NCBI GenBank assembly: GCA_027484915.1
Contig: JAIXSA010000100.1
Coordinates: 1-55,987, forward strand
DNA length: 55,987 nucleotides
Source: Paracoccaceae bacterium
GTDB lineage: Bacteria > Pseudomonadota > Alphaproteobacteria > Rhodobacterales > Rhodobacteraceae
Direction of reading: 5' to 3'
In this document: positions 8,165 through 19,249 of the stretch, piece after piece
Layout: each line of letters opens with the position of its first letter
Numbering within the stretch: the stretch's first letter is position 1
Position numbers and translations under genes: made by a program
The notes under the pieces: generated by a model
What the model was told of the DNA's origin: nothing
The model's database searches: none
The model's input: only the letters and a program-made list of their open reading frames with translations

Positions 8165-9239
8165 GGGGGACAGGCCCGGTCGGTCCGCCTGTGCCGCGCG
8201 TTCCGTCCGGTGGAAGAAGCCACAGCGCCTCGGGCGGGAGCGAGACTGTCAGGCTGGTGCCGGGAGCCATGCCGGCGGCAAGGTCGGGCGTTGTCAGGGC
8301 CTGCAGGAGCAATCCGTCCACGGTCAGGTCGATCCGGTTCTGGGTGCCCAAGAAGGTGACGGCCTTTACCTGCGCTGTGCGGGGGTTGGGACCAGGGCCA
8401 AGGTGCAGCGCCTCGGGGCGGAGGGTCAGGATCCGTTCGCCCTCGGGCGCGCCAGTGGGCAGGGTGAGCGGACCAAGCGGCGAATGGAAGATGCCGCGCT
8501 GCGACTTTCCGGCCAGGAAGTTCACACCCCCGAAGAAACGGGCGACGGCGATGGAGGCGGGACGGCGGTACAGGTCCTGCGGCGGCCCGTGCTGGGCCAG
8601 GCGACCGTCCAGCATGAGCGCGATCCGGTCGGCAAGGGCGACGGCCTCGGCCTGGTCGTGGGTCACGACGAGCGTGGTGATCCCGGTTTCCTGCTGCAGG
8701 CCTCGGATCAGCTGGCGCATCTCGTCGCGCAAGGACGGGTCGAGGTTGGACAAGGGCTCGTCCAGAAGCAGGACCTTGGGCTGCAGCACCAGCGCGCGGG
8801 CCAGGGCGACGCGTTGCTGCTGCCCCCCCGACAGTGCCGCGGGCCGACGGTCGCCCAGACCATCCAGGCGGACGCGGGCCAGCATGGCGGCAACGCTGTC
8901 CTCGATCCGGTCCGGGGACAGGCCGCGCATCCGAAGCCCGAAGCCGATGTTCTGGGTGATGGTCAGGTGGGGAAAGAGAAGCGGGTTCTGGAAGACCATC
9001 GTCACGCCGCGTCGTTCGGGCGGCAGGGTTGTGATGGGGGCCGAGTCCAGCCGCACCTCGCCCGCGTCGGGGGTCAGGAGGCCGGCGATCAGCTTCATCG
9101 TGGTGGTCTTGCCGCAGCCCGAGGGGCCAAGAAGCGCGGTCAGGCTGCCGCTTTCGACGGTTAGGTCGATGCCGTGGACCGCGGCCTGCCCGGCACCGGG
9201 ATAGGTCTTGCGCAGTCCGTGCAGCGAGAGAGTGGTCAC
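8148..9239 (-). CDS. ABC transporter ATPase (YnjBCD-like / spermidine-type with TOBE)
   Basis: A 363-residue importer ATPase. Walker A is GPSGCGKTT (residues 38-46), the signature is LSGGQQQRVALARAL, Walker B is VLLLDEPLSNLD and the switch His is in VVTHDQAEA. The C-terminal 130 residues (from about residue 235, GGVNFLAG onward) look like a TOBE domain, as in spermidine, iron and thiamine ATPases; E. coli YnjD lacks this extension. The start overlaps the upstream permease stop (ATGA), making it the last gene of the ynjB-like operon. The C-terminal tail is Pro/Gly-rich and overlaps the convergent GGDEF gene. Confidence 0.9.
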   Translation of the reverse strand: MTTLSLHGLRKTYPGAGQAAVHGIDLTVESGSLTALLGPSGCGKTTTMKLIAGLLTPDAGEVRLDSAPITTLPPERRGVTMVFQNPLLFPHLTITQNIGFGLRMRGLSPDRIEDSVAAMLARVRLDGLGDRRPAALSGGQQQRVALARALVLQPKVLLLDEPLSNLDPSLRDEMRQLIRGLQQETGITTLVVTHDQAEAVALADRIALMLDGRLAQHGPPQDLYRRPASIAVARFFGGVNFLAGKSQRGIFHSPLGPLTLPTGAPEGERILTLRPEALHLGPGPNPRTAQVKAVTFLGTQNRIDLTVDGLLLQALTTPDLAAGMAPGTSLTVSLPPEALWLLPPDGTRGTGGPTGPVPPTLRA

Positions 9240-10039
9240 GGGTGCAGCCTTTCGGTCAGGGCTGCGCCCCGGCCGGTGATCCGGCGTGCGGTGACGGCCA
9301 GAATCAGGAGGCCCGGCAGGATGTAGAGAAGGGCTATCGCTGCGGTGATGTCGTTCCGCCCGGCGCTGGCGAAGCTGAACAGGAGGAGCGGCAGGGTCTG
9401 GACCCGCCCTGCGCCGACGGCCAGCGTCAGAAGGTACTGCGACCAGGACACGAGGAAGGCGAAGAGGCAGGCGATCATCAGACCCGGCATGATGGCGGGC
9501 AGAGTGACAGAGCGGAAGGTCTGCAAAGGTGTCGCACCAAGCGAGCGGGCTTGCTGCTCGAACGCAGGGTCGAAGCGGGCGAAGACGGCCGTCATGACCA
9601 GGGTCATGTAGGGCAGCACCGGGATCAGGTGGGCTAGAATCACCCCGGGCATGGTCCCCGCGAGACCCAGGCGCAACAGGATGCCGTGCAGGCCGAAGAC
9701 CACGGCGATGCCCGGCAGCAGGGCCGGGGCGAGAAGGAGGAGGAGCACGAGGCCGCGCCCGCGAAAGCGGTACAGGCCAAGGGCACGTCCTGCAGGCAGG
9801 CCGACGAGGAGGGCGAGCAGCGTTGTGGCGGTGGCGATCAGGGTGGTGGTGGCAAAGCTTGCCAGCACTCCGGCCTGCGAGGAGAGGGCGAAGGTCCAGG
9901 CTTGGGCAGAGACCTGGTCGGGCATGAGGGCGGGAAAGCGCCAGCCCCTTGCGACCGACCAGGCGACGAGCGGCAGCAGGGGCAGGACCAGGAAGCCAGC
10001 CAGCGCCAGGCCAGCGAGTGTGCGCAGGCTAGGGCGCAC
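9236..10039 (-). CDS. ABC transporter permease (C-terminal half of YnjC type)
   Basis: A 267-residue binding-protein-dependent permease with about six hydrophobic helices and the EAA-type loop QQARSLGATPLQTFRSVTLP. I chose the GTG at 10039 because GGAAGGACT lies just upstream at proper spacing; an in-frame ATG at 10069 would overlap the preceding gene more deeply. It overlaps that gene by 11 bases and the ATPase gene by 4. Together with the preceding permease it corresponds to the two halves of E. coli YnjC, which is one fused protein there. Confidence 0.88.
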   Translation of the reverse strand: MRPSLRTLAGLALAGFLVLPLLPLVAWSVARGWRFPALMPDQVSAQAWTFALSSQAGVLASFATTTLIATATTLLALLVGLPAGRALGLYRFRGRGLVLLLLLAPALLPGIAVVFGLHGILLRLGLAGTMPGVILAHLIPVLPYMTLVMTAVFARFDPAFEQQARSLGATPLQTFRSVTLPAIMPGLMIACLFAFLVSWSQYLLTLAVGAGRVQTLPLLLFSFASAGRNDITAAIALLYILPGLLILAVTARRITGRGAALTERLHP

Positions 10040-10892
10040 GGGGCGAGTCCTTCCCAACCAGCCGGGCATACAGCGCCAGAAGCGCGAAACCGATCAGCGC
10101 GATGACCACGGCCATCGCCATCGCCTCGGGACGGGTGGTGAGGTCGCTGTCCGTGGAGGCCTGCCAGGCGAGGACGGGAAGCACCTTCGGGGCATGGGCG
10201 CCAAGGACCAGGGGGACCTCGTAAGCCCCGAAGGCGAAGGCGAAGACCAGGGCCGACGCGGCGAGGAGGGCGGGCATGAGTAGGGGCAGAAGGACGTGCC
10301 GGACCGCCTGCCAGCGCGTCGCGCCCAAGGATCGGGCGACGGATTCGTGATCTTCGCCAAGGGTTTGCATGTTGGCGAGCAGGATCAGGGTGATGAAGGG
10401 CAATTCCTTCCAGACGTAGAGGAGAATGATGCCGATGGCATAGGGATCCTGCGTGAGGACGGGAAACTCGGCCGGGGTGGCGATCAGGCCTGCGGCATGG
10501 GCGAGGCGGGCGAAGCTGCCGGACTGCGATAAAAGGTAAAGGATGCCGATGGCGCCGACGATGTGGGGGATGGTGAGGTTCAGCTGGACCAGAAAGCTGA
10601 TGACCGCGCGGCCGGGGAAGGTCTGGCGGAGGAGGAGGGCGGTGGCCAGGGCCAGGACGGCGGCGATCAGCGTCGAGACGCTGGCGATCCAAAGCGACAG
10701 GACGAGCGACTTCAGGAAGCCGGGTGCCGTCAGGATGGCCGTGTAGGCGGAGAGGTCGGGCTCGGTCATGCCGAGCGCGGGCACGTAGCGGAACGAACGC
10801 AAGAGCGTGAGGCCGAGCCCGGTCAGGAAAAGCCCGCCCAGCACGAGGAGGGCCGGGGCAAGGAGCAGGACGAGGCGGGTGCGGTCGGTCAC
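10029..10892 (-). CDS. ABC transporter permease (N-terminal half of YnjC type)
   Basis: A 287-residue permease starting at a GTG (10892) with AAAGG seven bases upstream. Hydrophobic helices include LVLLLAPALLVLGGLFLTGL at the N terminus, and the EAA loop reads SVARSLGATRWQAVRHVLLP. The reading frame stays open far upstream (to 12098), but that part is antisense to the binding-protein gene and has no family match. It lies 128 bases after the binding-protein gene, without an evident terminator between. Likely a heterodimer with the next permease in the inner membrane. Confidence 0.87.
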   Translation of the reverse strand: MTDRTRLVLLLAPALLVLGGLFLTGLGLTLLRSFRYVPALGMTEPDLSAYTAILTAPGFLKSLVLSLWIASVSTLIAAVLALATALLLRQTFPGRAVISFLVQLNLTIPHIVGAIGILYLLSQSGSFARLAHAAGLIATPAEFPVLTQDPYAIGIILLYVWKELPFITLILLANMQTLGEDHESVARSLGATRWQAVRHVLLPLLMPALLAASALVFAFAFGAYEVPLVLGAHAPKVLPVLAWQASTDSDLTTRPEAMAMAVVIALIGFALLALYARLVGKDSPRAP

Positions 10893-11020
10893 CAGGGGGC
10901 CTTTCGCGGCGGGCTCGGCGCAGCTTGCGTCAAGGTGGGGCGGGGGGCAAGGCGGGCCTGTCGTCGACGTCGTCGCGCCTTGCGCGTGTCGAGGTGGATC
11001 CGAAGCCGAACGCGGCGCGG

Positions 11021-12235
11021 TCAGTTGCCGACGTTCTCGGCCCAGCCCTTTTCGATGGCGGTCAGCCAGTCGGCCTGCAGTTCCGGCAGCGCGGCCTTGG
11101 CCAGGTCGGCGGCGGGGACGACGGAAGGGTGAGTCTTGATCGCGGCGAGGCCGTCCTGCACCTCGGGCCCGGTGCGCGCGACCTCGATCGCGGGGGCGGC
11201 ACCCCAGACTTCGGGCTTGGCTTTTTCCAGCTGCGCCTCGCCGGACAGAAGCAGGTTCTGCACCACCATCGCGGCGGCCTTGTTGGGCGAGTTGAAGGGG
11301 ATCAGCGTGTAGTTGGTGTTGCCGATGGTGCCGTCGGTCAGGCCGAAGGATCGCGTGGTCTCCGGCCAGGTCCCGGCCTGCACGGCGAGGCCGAACTGGG
11401 CCGGGTCGTAGTTGAAGCTGAAGTCGACCTCGCCATTGGCGAAAAGCTCGTTCAACTGGGTGACGGTGGTGGGATAGGTCGCGCCCTCGCGCCAGAGGAA
11501 GGGCTCGATCTCGTTCAGGATGGCCCAGGTCTTCGCGGCGGTCGTGTCGAAGGTCGCCTGGTCGAAGGGGCCGAGGAGGCTGTCCGGCCCGCCCGCCGCA
11601 TGAATTAACACATGGCGCAAAAAGGCCGAACCGGTGAAATCGGGCGGCGCGGGATAGGTGAAGCGGCCGGGATTGGCCTTGATCCAGTCCAGAAGCGAGG
11701 CAATGTCGCGGGGCGGGTCGGTCACCACGGCGCTGTCGTGGGCGAAAGCGAACTGGACGGTGTTCCAGGGCACCTCGCAGCCGTCGACGGGGACGCCGAA
11801 GTCGTTGGCGATGGCCGGATTGTCCCAGTTCACCAGCGCGTCGTTGGGCAGAAGGTCGGTGTAGCCGCAGAAGGCGAGGTCGGCCTGCTTCATGGACCGG
11901 AAATTCTCGCCATTGATCCAGATGAGGTCGACAGAGCCAGCGTCGGTCACCCCGGCCTCTTTCTCGGACAGGACCTGGTTCACGATGTCGGCGGCGTCGG
12001 TGATCGGGACGCGGTTCAGGGTGATGCCGTAGTCGGCGCGAAGCCGGTCGGCGACATAGCCCGAGACATAGGCGTTGATCGTGTCGGACCCGCCCCACAT
12101 GAACCAGTTCACCGTGCCGCCGCGCGCCTTATCCACGATCTGGTCCCAAGACATCGCCTTCAGCGCCTCGCCATCGGCGGTGTCTGCGAGGGCGGCAGTG
12201 GACAGCAGAAGCAGGGTGGCAAGGGATCGCAGCAT
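11021..12235 (-). CDS. ynjB: YnjB-like ABC transporter substrate-binding protein
   Basis: A 404-residue periplasmic protein with a signal peptide (MLRSLATLLLLSTAALA, cut near residue 17). It matches E. coli YnjB as I remember it over most of its length: a TVNWFMWGG-like opening, DAADIVNQV, SVDLIWINGENFRSMKQA, TYPAPPDFTGSAFL, FLWREG and PEVWG occur in the same order. The YnjBCD substrate is not established; the ATPase and permeases look thiamine/iron/polyamine-like. I chose the ATG at 12235, which gives a compact signal peptide. First gene of the four-gene operon. The two cysteines in the mature part (FCGYTD and DGCEVPW) could pair. Confidence 0.87.
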   Translation of the reverse strand: MLRSLATLLLLSTAALADTADGEALKAMSWDQIVDKARGGTVNWFMWGGSDTINAYVSGYVADRLRADYGITLNRVPITDAADIVNQVLSEKEAGVTDAGSVDLIWINGENFRSMKQADLAFCGYTDLLPNDALVNWDNPAIANDFGVPVDGCEVPWNTVQFAFAHDSAVVTDPPRDIASLLDWIKANPGRFTYPAPPDFTGSAFLRHVLIHAAGGPDSLLGPFDQATFDTTAAKTWAILNEIEPFLWREGATYPTTVTQLNELFANGEVDFSFNYDPAQFGLAVQAGTWPETTRSFGLTDGTIGNTNYTLIPFNSPNKAAAMVVQNLLLSGEAQLEKAKPEVWGAAPAIEVARTGPEVQDGLAAIKTHPSVVPAADLAKAALPELQADWLTAIEKGWAENVGN

Positions 12236-12253
12236 GATGACTCCGGGGCGAGG

Positions 12254-12296
12254 GACTGGCGGGCATATGACCGTTCCGCCCCCGCAAAGGCCAGTC
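12254..12296 (-). other. Inverted repeat upstream of the ynjB-like gene
   Basis: GACTGGC at 12254-12260 and GCCAGTC at 12290-12296 are perfect 7-bp arms; GCGGG and CCCGC inside allow a second stem. It lies between the end of torT and the start of the ynjB-like gene, both on the minus strand. It could be a torT terminator or a structured leader of the importer. I looked for thiamine-riboswitch core sequences and did not find them. Confidence 0.3.
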
Positions 12297-12328
12297 ACAT
12301 GGGCGTTGGCGCGCTGTAACAGAGGGGG

Positions 12329-13402
12329 TCAGGGGCCGGGGACGGGCACCGGGGGAGGCAGCGAGAAGACCGGGACAAAGCTTGCCGGGGCCAGCGAGTC
12401 CTGCATTACGCCATCGCCTGCGGTGGCGGGGGTCACGGTCCAGACCGGGGGCCCGGCATGGGGCGTATTCAGCCGATCCTCCAGCGCGCGGACGGCCATC
12501 TCGATGGAGAGGCGGCCCTGCAGGACGGGCGAATCCGTGGGCGCTGCCAGGATGCGGCCGCGCACGACGCCGCGATAGACGGCGTGGCTGAGATAGGTCG
12601 AGACGATGGCGATCTTACCTTCCAGCCCGCGGGCACGCAGGATCGGGACGGCGGCTTCGGCCATCGGGCCGCTGCCGACGAGATAGTCGATATCGGGCAT
12701 GGCTTCGAGCACCTCTTCGACGAGCAGAACCTGTTCCTCGGTGCCGGTATCGCCGAACCGGGTCATTACGATTTCGGCGGAACTGTCGGCCAGGGCCGCA
12801 CGGAAGCCCGCTTCGACGAAGGTGACCCAGCCCGCGCCCTGCGGTCCGGGGAACCAGGCGACACGGACGGGGGGGCTGCCCTTCGGGTGGCGTTCGGCCA
12901 GAAACCGCCCGGCGGCGGCGCCCATTTCGGTCCAGGGGACGCTGGCCTTGGCGGTGATGCCACTGTCGTCGATGTCGTTGACGGCCGCGATGACGGGTTT
13001 CAGGCGGGCGATCCGTTCCACCTCGGCGGTCAGTCCGGCATAGGACACGCTGCCCAGGATCACTGCGTCGAATTCGTCGCTGGCGCAGCCCTTCAACTGG
13101 TCGATCTGGCGGTTCAGGTTGGGGTAGCCCCCGGCCTCGAACACGTCGAAGGCCACGCCCAGGCGGCGGGCCTCTTCGACCATGCCGTAGTTCACCGACA
13201 GCCAATAGGCATCCTTCAGGTGCGGGTAGAGGACGCAGAAGCGCCAGGGCCGGGCGGCGTGGTCCAGCGGCGTGTAGGCCAGCGGCACGGCGGCGCTTGC
13301 GTCGTCAAAGGGGATGGCGCGCGCTTCCAGTTGCCAGATCTCGGCCAGGGCGGGATCGGCAAGGCCCGCCACCAGGATCGCCGCCGCAACGGCCTTGCGC
13401 AT
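12329..13402 (-). CDS. torT: TMAO-binding sensor protein TorT
   Basis: A 357-residue periplasmic protein of the sugar-binding type I fold with an N-terminal signal peptide (cut near ADPALA|E). Its sequence (PWRFCVLYPHLKDAYWLSVNYGM, NRQIDQLKGC, FDAVILGSVSYAGL, VNDIDDSGITAKASVPW) matches TorT, which binds TMAO in the periplasm and presents it to the sensor kinase TorS. GGGGAG lies five bases before the ATG at 13402, which fixes the start; the open frame upstream is antisense to torS. It is divergent from torS with only 60 bases between starts, so both probably share one control region. Confidence 0.9.
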   Translation of the reverse strand: MRKAVAAAILVAGLADPALAEIWQLEARAIPFDDASAAVPLAYTPLDHAARPWRFCVLYPHLKDAYWLSVNYGMVEEARRLGVAFDVFEAGGYPNLNRQIDQLKGCASDEFDAVILGSVSYAGLTAEVERIARLKPVIAAVNDIDDSGITAKASVPWTEMGAAAGRFLAERHPKGSPPVRVAWFPGPQGAGWVTFVEAGFRAALADSSAEIVMTRFGDTGTEEQVLLVEEVLEAMPDIDYLVGSGPMAEAAVPILRARGLEGKIAIVSTYLSHAVYRGVVRGRILAAPTDSPVLQGRLSIEMAVRALEDRLNTPHAGPPVWTVTPATAGDGVMQDSLAPASFVPVFSLPPPVPVPGP

Positions 13403-13462
13403 CGTCTCTCCCCTTTCGCGGATTCGGTGGTAGCCTGCACCCGCAAACCCTGGAGGGGAGCC

Positions 13463-16310
13463 TTGCGGAACTTCGGCTACAAGTCGAGTCTTGGCGGACG
13501 GCTGCTGCTGGCGATCGGGCTGATCGTGGGCTTTCCGGCGGCGACCGGCGTGCTGGGCTGGTTCGAGCTGAAGGACGTGGCGGCAAACCAGTCGCGGGTG
13601 GTGACCGAGGCGATCCCGGCGATTTCCGAAGTGCGGGGCGTGGCCGAGGAGACAAGCCGCGTGGTGGCGGTTGCCCCCGAGCTTGCGGCGGTCACCGACG
13701 AAGCGCAGCGGGCCGAGAGGGCGGCGTTCCTGTTCGACCAGGCAAATGCGCTGCGGGCGCGGCTTCTGCGGCAGGAGGGGTTGCCGGACGATGCCCTTGC
13801 CAATGCTCTCGCGGCCGAGGCGGGCCTGCGACAGGCGCTGACCACCATCGACCGGCTGGTGCGGCAGCGGATCAGCCTGATTGCCCGCCGCGATGCCCAG
13901 CTGGCCGAAGGTCTTGCGGCGGCGGTGGAGTTGACCGAGATCGCCGACACGCTGGTGGCCAATGCCGAGATGGGGGCCTCGGCGGTGATTTCCAGCCTTT
14001 ACGGGATGGACGGGACCGACACCGCCGACCCGGAGGTCAGGCTCGACACGCTGGACAAGCTGATCGAGGTGGACCTGTTCCAGATGGGGCTGATGTTCGA
14101 GTTGCGGTCCCATGCCTCGGAAGTGGGGCTTCTGTTGAACCGGGTGGCCGGGGTGCAGACACAGGCCGACCTGCAGCTCTTGCGCGACGAATTGGCGGCA
14201 CGGGTCCGCGTGATTTCGCGGCGATTGGAGTCGGTTCAGGATCCCCGGCGGGCGGACCGGGTGCGGGTGCTGCTCAGGGTGATCGGGGCGGCCCCGGCCT
14301 CGCCACCGGAAACGGCGGCGCTGTTCGAGAACGTGGCGCAGGTGCTGGCGGTGACCGAGCGGATTGGCGGGGCCGAGACCGAGTTGCGCCGCGCGGCGCT
14401 GGAGCTGGAGACGGCTGCCTCGGCCCTGGCCGACCGGATCGAGGCGAATGCGGTACGGGCGGGCCAGTCGGCGGAACAGGCGATCCTCGCGACGCAGCGG
14501 CTGTATGCCTTCTCGGCGATGCTGGCGCTTGTGCTGTCGCTGGGGGTGCTGTGGTTCTATGTCCGGGGCAACCTGATCCGACGGCTGGACGCGCTTGCCG
14601 TGCGGATGGCGGGTCTGGCCCAGGGCGATCTGGGCGACGAGGTCCCACGGTCGGGCACCGACGAGATCGCGCAGATGGAAGGCGCGGTGGAGGTGTTTCG
14701 TCAGCAGGCCATCGCGAACCGGGAATTGGCGGCCGAGCGGGAACGCCATCTGGAGGAGTTGCGTCGGCACCGCAGCGAATTGCAGGAACTGGTGGACGAG
14801 CAGACCGAGGCCTTGCGCGGCGAGGTGGCCGCCCATGACGCGGCGCGCGACCGGGCCGAAGCGGCGGACCGGGCGAAGTCGGAATTCCTGGCGATGATGA
14901 GCCACGAGATCCGGACCCCGATGAATGGCGTCCTTGGCATGTTGCGGAACCTGCCGCGTGACGGGCTGACGCGGGTTCAGGTGGCGCGGTTGGACGCGGC
15001 GCTTGCGGCGGGCAAGGGGTTGATGGGGCTTCTGAACAGCATCCTCGACTATTCCAAGCTGGAGCAGGGCCAGACGGCCGAAGAGATCGAGGATTTCGAT
15101 CTGGGCGAGGCACTGGGGGACATCGCGCTTCTGATGGCGCCGATGGCCGAGGAGAAGGGCTTGCGGCTGGTCACCGAACTTCCCGACGCCGCACTGCCGC
15201 CCTTGCGCGGCGACATGGGCAAGTTGCGGCAGATCCTGTTCAATCTCGTGTCCAACGCGGTCAAGTTCACCGACCGGGGCGAAGTGCGGATCGCCTTGGC
15301 GTTGGCCGGACCCCCTGACGCCCATCCGCTGCGACTGCGGTTCACGGTCAGCGACACTGGCCGGGGGATTGCTCCCGAGGCGCTAGAGCGGATTTTCGAC
15401 GCCTTCCAGCAGGCCGACCCGCAGACGACGCGGACGCATGGCGGCACGGGGCTGGGGCTGACGATCAGCCGCCGGTTGGCGGGCCTGATGGGCGGCGTGC
15501 TGACGGTGGTCAGCCAGCACGGGAAGGGCGCGACCTTCACGCTGCATCTGCCCTTCGCGCGGGCGGCGCTGGTGGCGGCGCGCCCCGCCCAGGACCTGCC
15601 GGAGCTGCCACCGCTGAACGTGCTGGTGGTCGAGGATCACCCCGTCAACCAGGAGGTAGCTGCAGGATTTTTGCAGGCGATGGGCCACCGGGCGGTGATC
15701 GTGGCGACGGGCGAGGCGGCGCTGGACATGCTGGCGACGGGTGGGTTCGATGCGGTGCTGATGGACGTGAACCTGCCGGGCATCTCGGGCATCGAGACGA
15801 CGGGCCGCCTGCGCTGTCTGCCGGGGCTGGACCGGCTGCCGGTGATCGGCGTCTCGGCTCATGCCCAGCCAAGGGACATCCAGGCTTGCCGGGATGCCGG
15901 GATGGATACGGTGGTGGCCAAGCCGCTGACCCCCGAAGCGCTTGCCGCGGCTTTGCAGCGATTGTGCGGAACCGGCGTCGCGCCGGCGGTGCAGGAGACG
16001 CTGGCCGATCTGGGACCGAAGGCCACGCGCGAGCTGGTGCGACTAATGCTGGACCGGCTGCGGCCCGAGGTCGAGGCGCTGGCCGAGGCGCTGCGCCAGG
16101 GAGCCACCAGTGACATCGAGCGTCGGGCGCATCAGCTGAAGGGGGCGGTCGGGAACTTCGACCTGCCCGAACTGAGCGAGGTGCTGGCCGACCTGTCGCG
16201 CCGCGATGCCGCCCCTGATCCCGGCGCGGTTGGGGCCCTTCTGGCGGCGACTGCAGTGGCGGATCGGGCGCTGACCCGATCACTTCAGGCGCTGGACGAC
16301 CTGGCGGGGG

Positions 16311-16330
<20 letters not shown>
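13463..16330 (+). CDS. torS: TMAO sensor histidine kinase TorS (hybrid)
   Basis: A 955-residue hybrid kinase starting at a TTG (13463), chosen for the strong GGAGG six bases upstream. Domains in order: membrane helix about 13-33, a long helical periplasmic sensor region with no Cys, second membrane helix about 349-371, HAMP, coiled coil, HisKA with SHEIRTPMNG (phospho-His about 481), HATPase with N, G1 and G2 boxes (LVSNAVKFTDRG, DTGRGI, GGTGLGL), receiver with LMDVNLPG (Asp about 768), and a C-terminal Hpt domain with AHQLKG (His about 890). This four-step relay is that of TorS. It pairs with TorT (divergent) and TorR (convergent, 20-base overlap of 3' ends). Confidence 0.93.
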
Positions 16331-18141
<1,811 letters not shown>

Positions 18142-18175
18142 ACTCCGGCGTCACCTTCGGGTGACAGACCACCTT

Positions 18176-18204
18176 GCCACCCGGGAGCATCGCCCCCGGG
18201 TGGC
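18176..18204 (+). terminator. Intercistronic hairpin between binding-protein and ATPase genes
   Basis: GCCACCCGGG (18176-18185) and CCCGGGTGGC (18195-18204) form a perfect 10-bp stem with a 9-base loop. The bases after it (CCTTTG) are only weakly U-rich. Such hairpins after the first gene of binding-protein operons usually stabilise or partly terminate the transcript so that the binding protein is made in excess. Confidence 0.6.
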
Positions 18205-18226
18205 CCTTTGCACTGGAGGCTTGCAG

Positions 18227-19249
18227 ATGACCGAAAGCGATGTGGTGATTTCCTGCAGAAATGTCTGGAAGGTCTTCGGTGACCGTCCGGAGCGGCTGCG
18301 CCTGACACCCGCGACGACGCTGGAGGCCCTGCGGGCAACGAACCACATCGCCGCCGTGCGCGACGTATCGCTGGACATCCGGCGTGGCGAGATGCTGGTG
18401 GTGATGGGGCTCTCGGGGTCGGGCAAATCGACCCTGGTGCGCTGCCTGGCGCGGCTTCTGGACATCACCTCGGGCGAGGTGATGGTCGAGGGGCAGGATA
18501 TCGGCAAACTGTCTGAGACCGAGCTGATCGAGCTGCGCCGCAAGAAGATGGGGATGGTGTTCCAAAGCTTTGGGCTCCTCCCGCACCGCACCGCGCTGGA
18601 GAACGTGGCCTTCCCGCTGGAGATGCGGGGGCAGGACCGCGCGTCCCGCATCGCCCGTGCGCGCGACATGCTAACGCTGGTCGGGCTGAAGGGCCGCGAG
18701 GGCTATTTTCCTCGTGAGCTATCGGGGGGCCAGCAGCAGCGCGTGGGCATCGCGCGCAGTCTTGCGGTGGAGCCGGACATCTGGTTTCTGGACGAGCCGT
18801 TCAGCGCGCTGGACCCGTTGATCCGCCGCGAGATGCAGGACGAGTTTCTGCGGCTAAAGGGGATGCTCGCCAAGACCATCGTCTTCATCACCCATGACTT
18901 TGACGAGGCCCTGCGGCTGGCCGACCGCATCGCGATCATGAAGGACGGTGCAGTCGAACAGATCGACACGCCGGAACGCATCGTGATGGCCCCGGCGACG
19001 CCTTATGTGGCCAAGTTCACCGAGGCCATTGACCGCACCCGCGTCGTCCGGGCGCTGGCCTTGGCGCAGCCGGTCGCGGGACCGGTGCCCGAGGGGGGTG
19101 CGCTGCCCGCGGGCGAGACCCTGCATGCCCTGGCCCGCCGGATCGTCGGCGACAGCAGGCCCATGATTCCGCTGATGGACCAGGGCCGGATTGCCGGGAT
19201 TCTGGACCGGAAAGCGGCGTTGGACCTGCTTCTGGGACCGGCGGCATGA
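18227..19249 (+). CDS. TmoV/ProV-like ABC transporter ATPase
   Basis: A 340-residue ATPase of the glycine-betaine/proline type. An N-terminal extension (RPERLRLTPATTLEALRATN) precedes the core, as in ProV/TmoV proteins. Walker A is GLSGSGKST (61-69), signature LSGGQQQRVGIARSL, Walker B DIWFLDEPFSALD, switch His in FITHDFDEA. The last 60 residues look like a single degenerate CBS unit (PMIPLMDQGRIAGILDRKAALDLL), shorter than in ProV. TGGAGG is seven bases before the ATG. Its 3' end overlaps the permease gene start by 4 bases (ATGA). Confidence 0.9.
   Translation: MTESDVVISCRNVWKVFGDRPERLRLTPATTLEALRATNHIAAVRDVSLDIRRGEMLVVMGLSGSGKSTLVRCLARLLDITSGEVMVEGQDIGKLSETELIELRRKKMGMVFQSFGLLPHRTALENVAFPLEMRGQDRASRIARARDMLTLVGLKGREGYFPRELSGGQQQRVGIARSLAVEPDIWFLDEPFSALDPLIRREMQDEFLRLKGMLAKTIVFITHDFDEALRLADRIAIMKDGAVEQIDTPERIVMAPATPYVAKFTEAIDRTRVVRALALAQPVAGPVPEGGALPAGETLHALARRIVGDSRPMIPLMDQGRIAGILDRKAALDLLLGPAA

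Noticed and set aside
10029-12098. N-terminal 400-codon extension of the first YnjC-like permease
   Set aside because: It lies antisense-like in another frame over the ynjB-like gene on the same strand; GTG at 10892 has a ribosome-binding site and gives a normal permease length.
12236-12328. Thiamine-pyrophosphate riboswitch before the YnjB-like importer
   Set aside because: The conserved CTGAGA and ACCTGATCTGG-type core segments are absent.
12329-15325. Minus-strand open frame of 998 codons extending upstream of torT
   Set aside because: Only the last 357 codons match TorT and have a ribosome-binding site. The upstream part is antisense to torS and is a low-complexity His/Pro/Arg-rich translation typical of GC-rich shadow frames.
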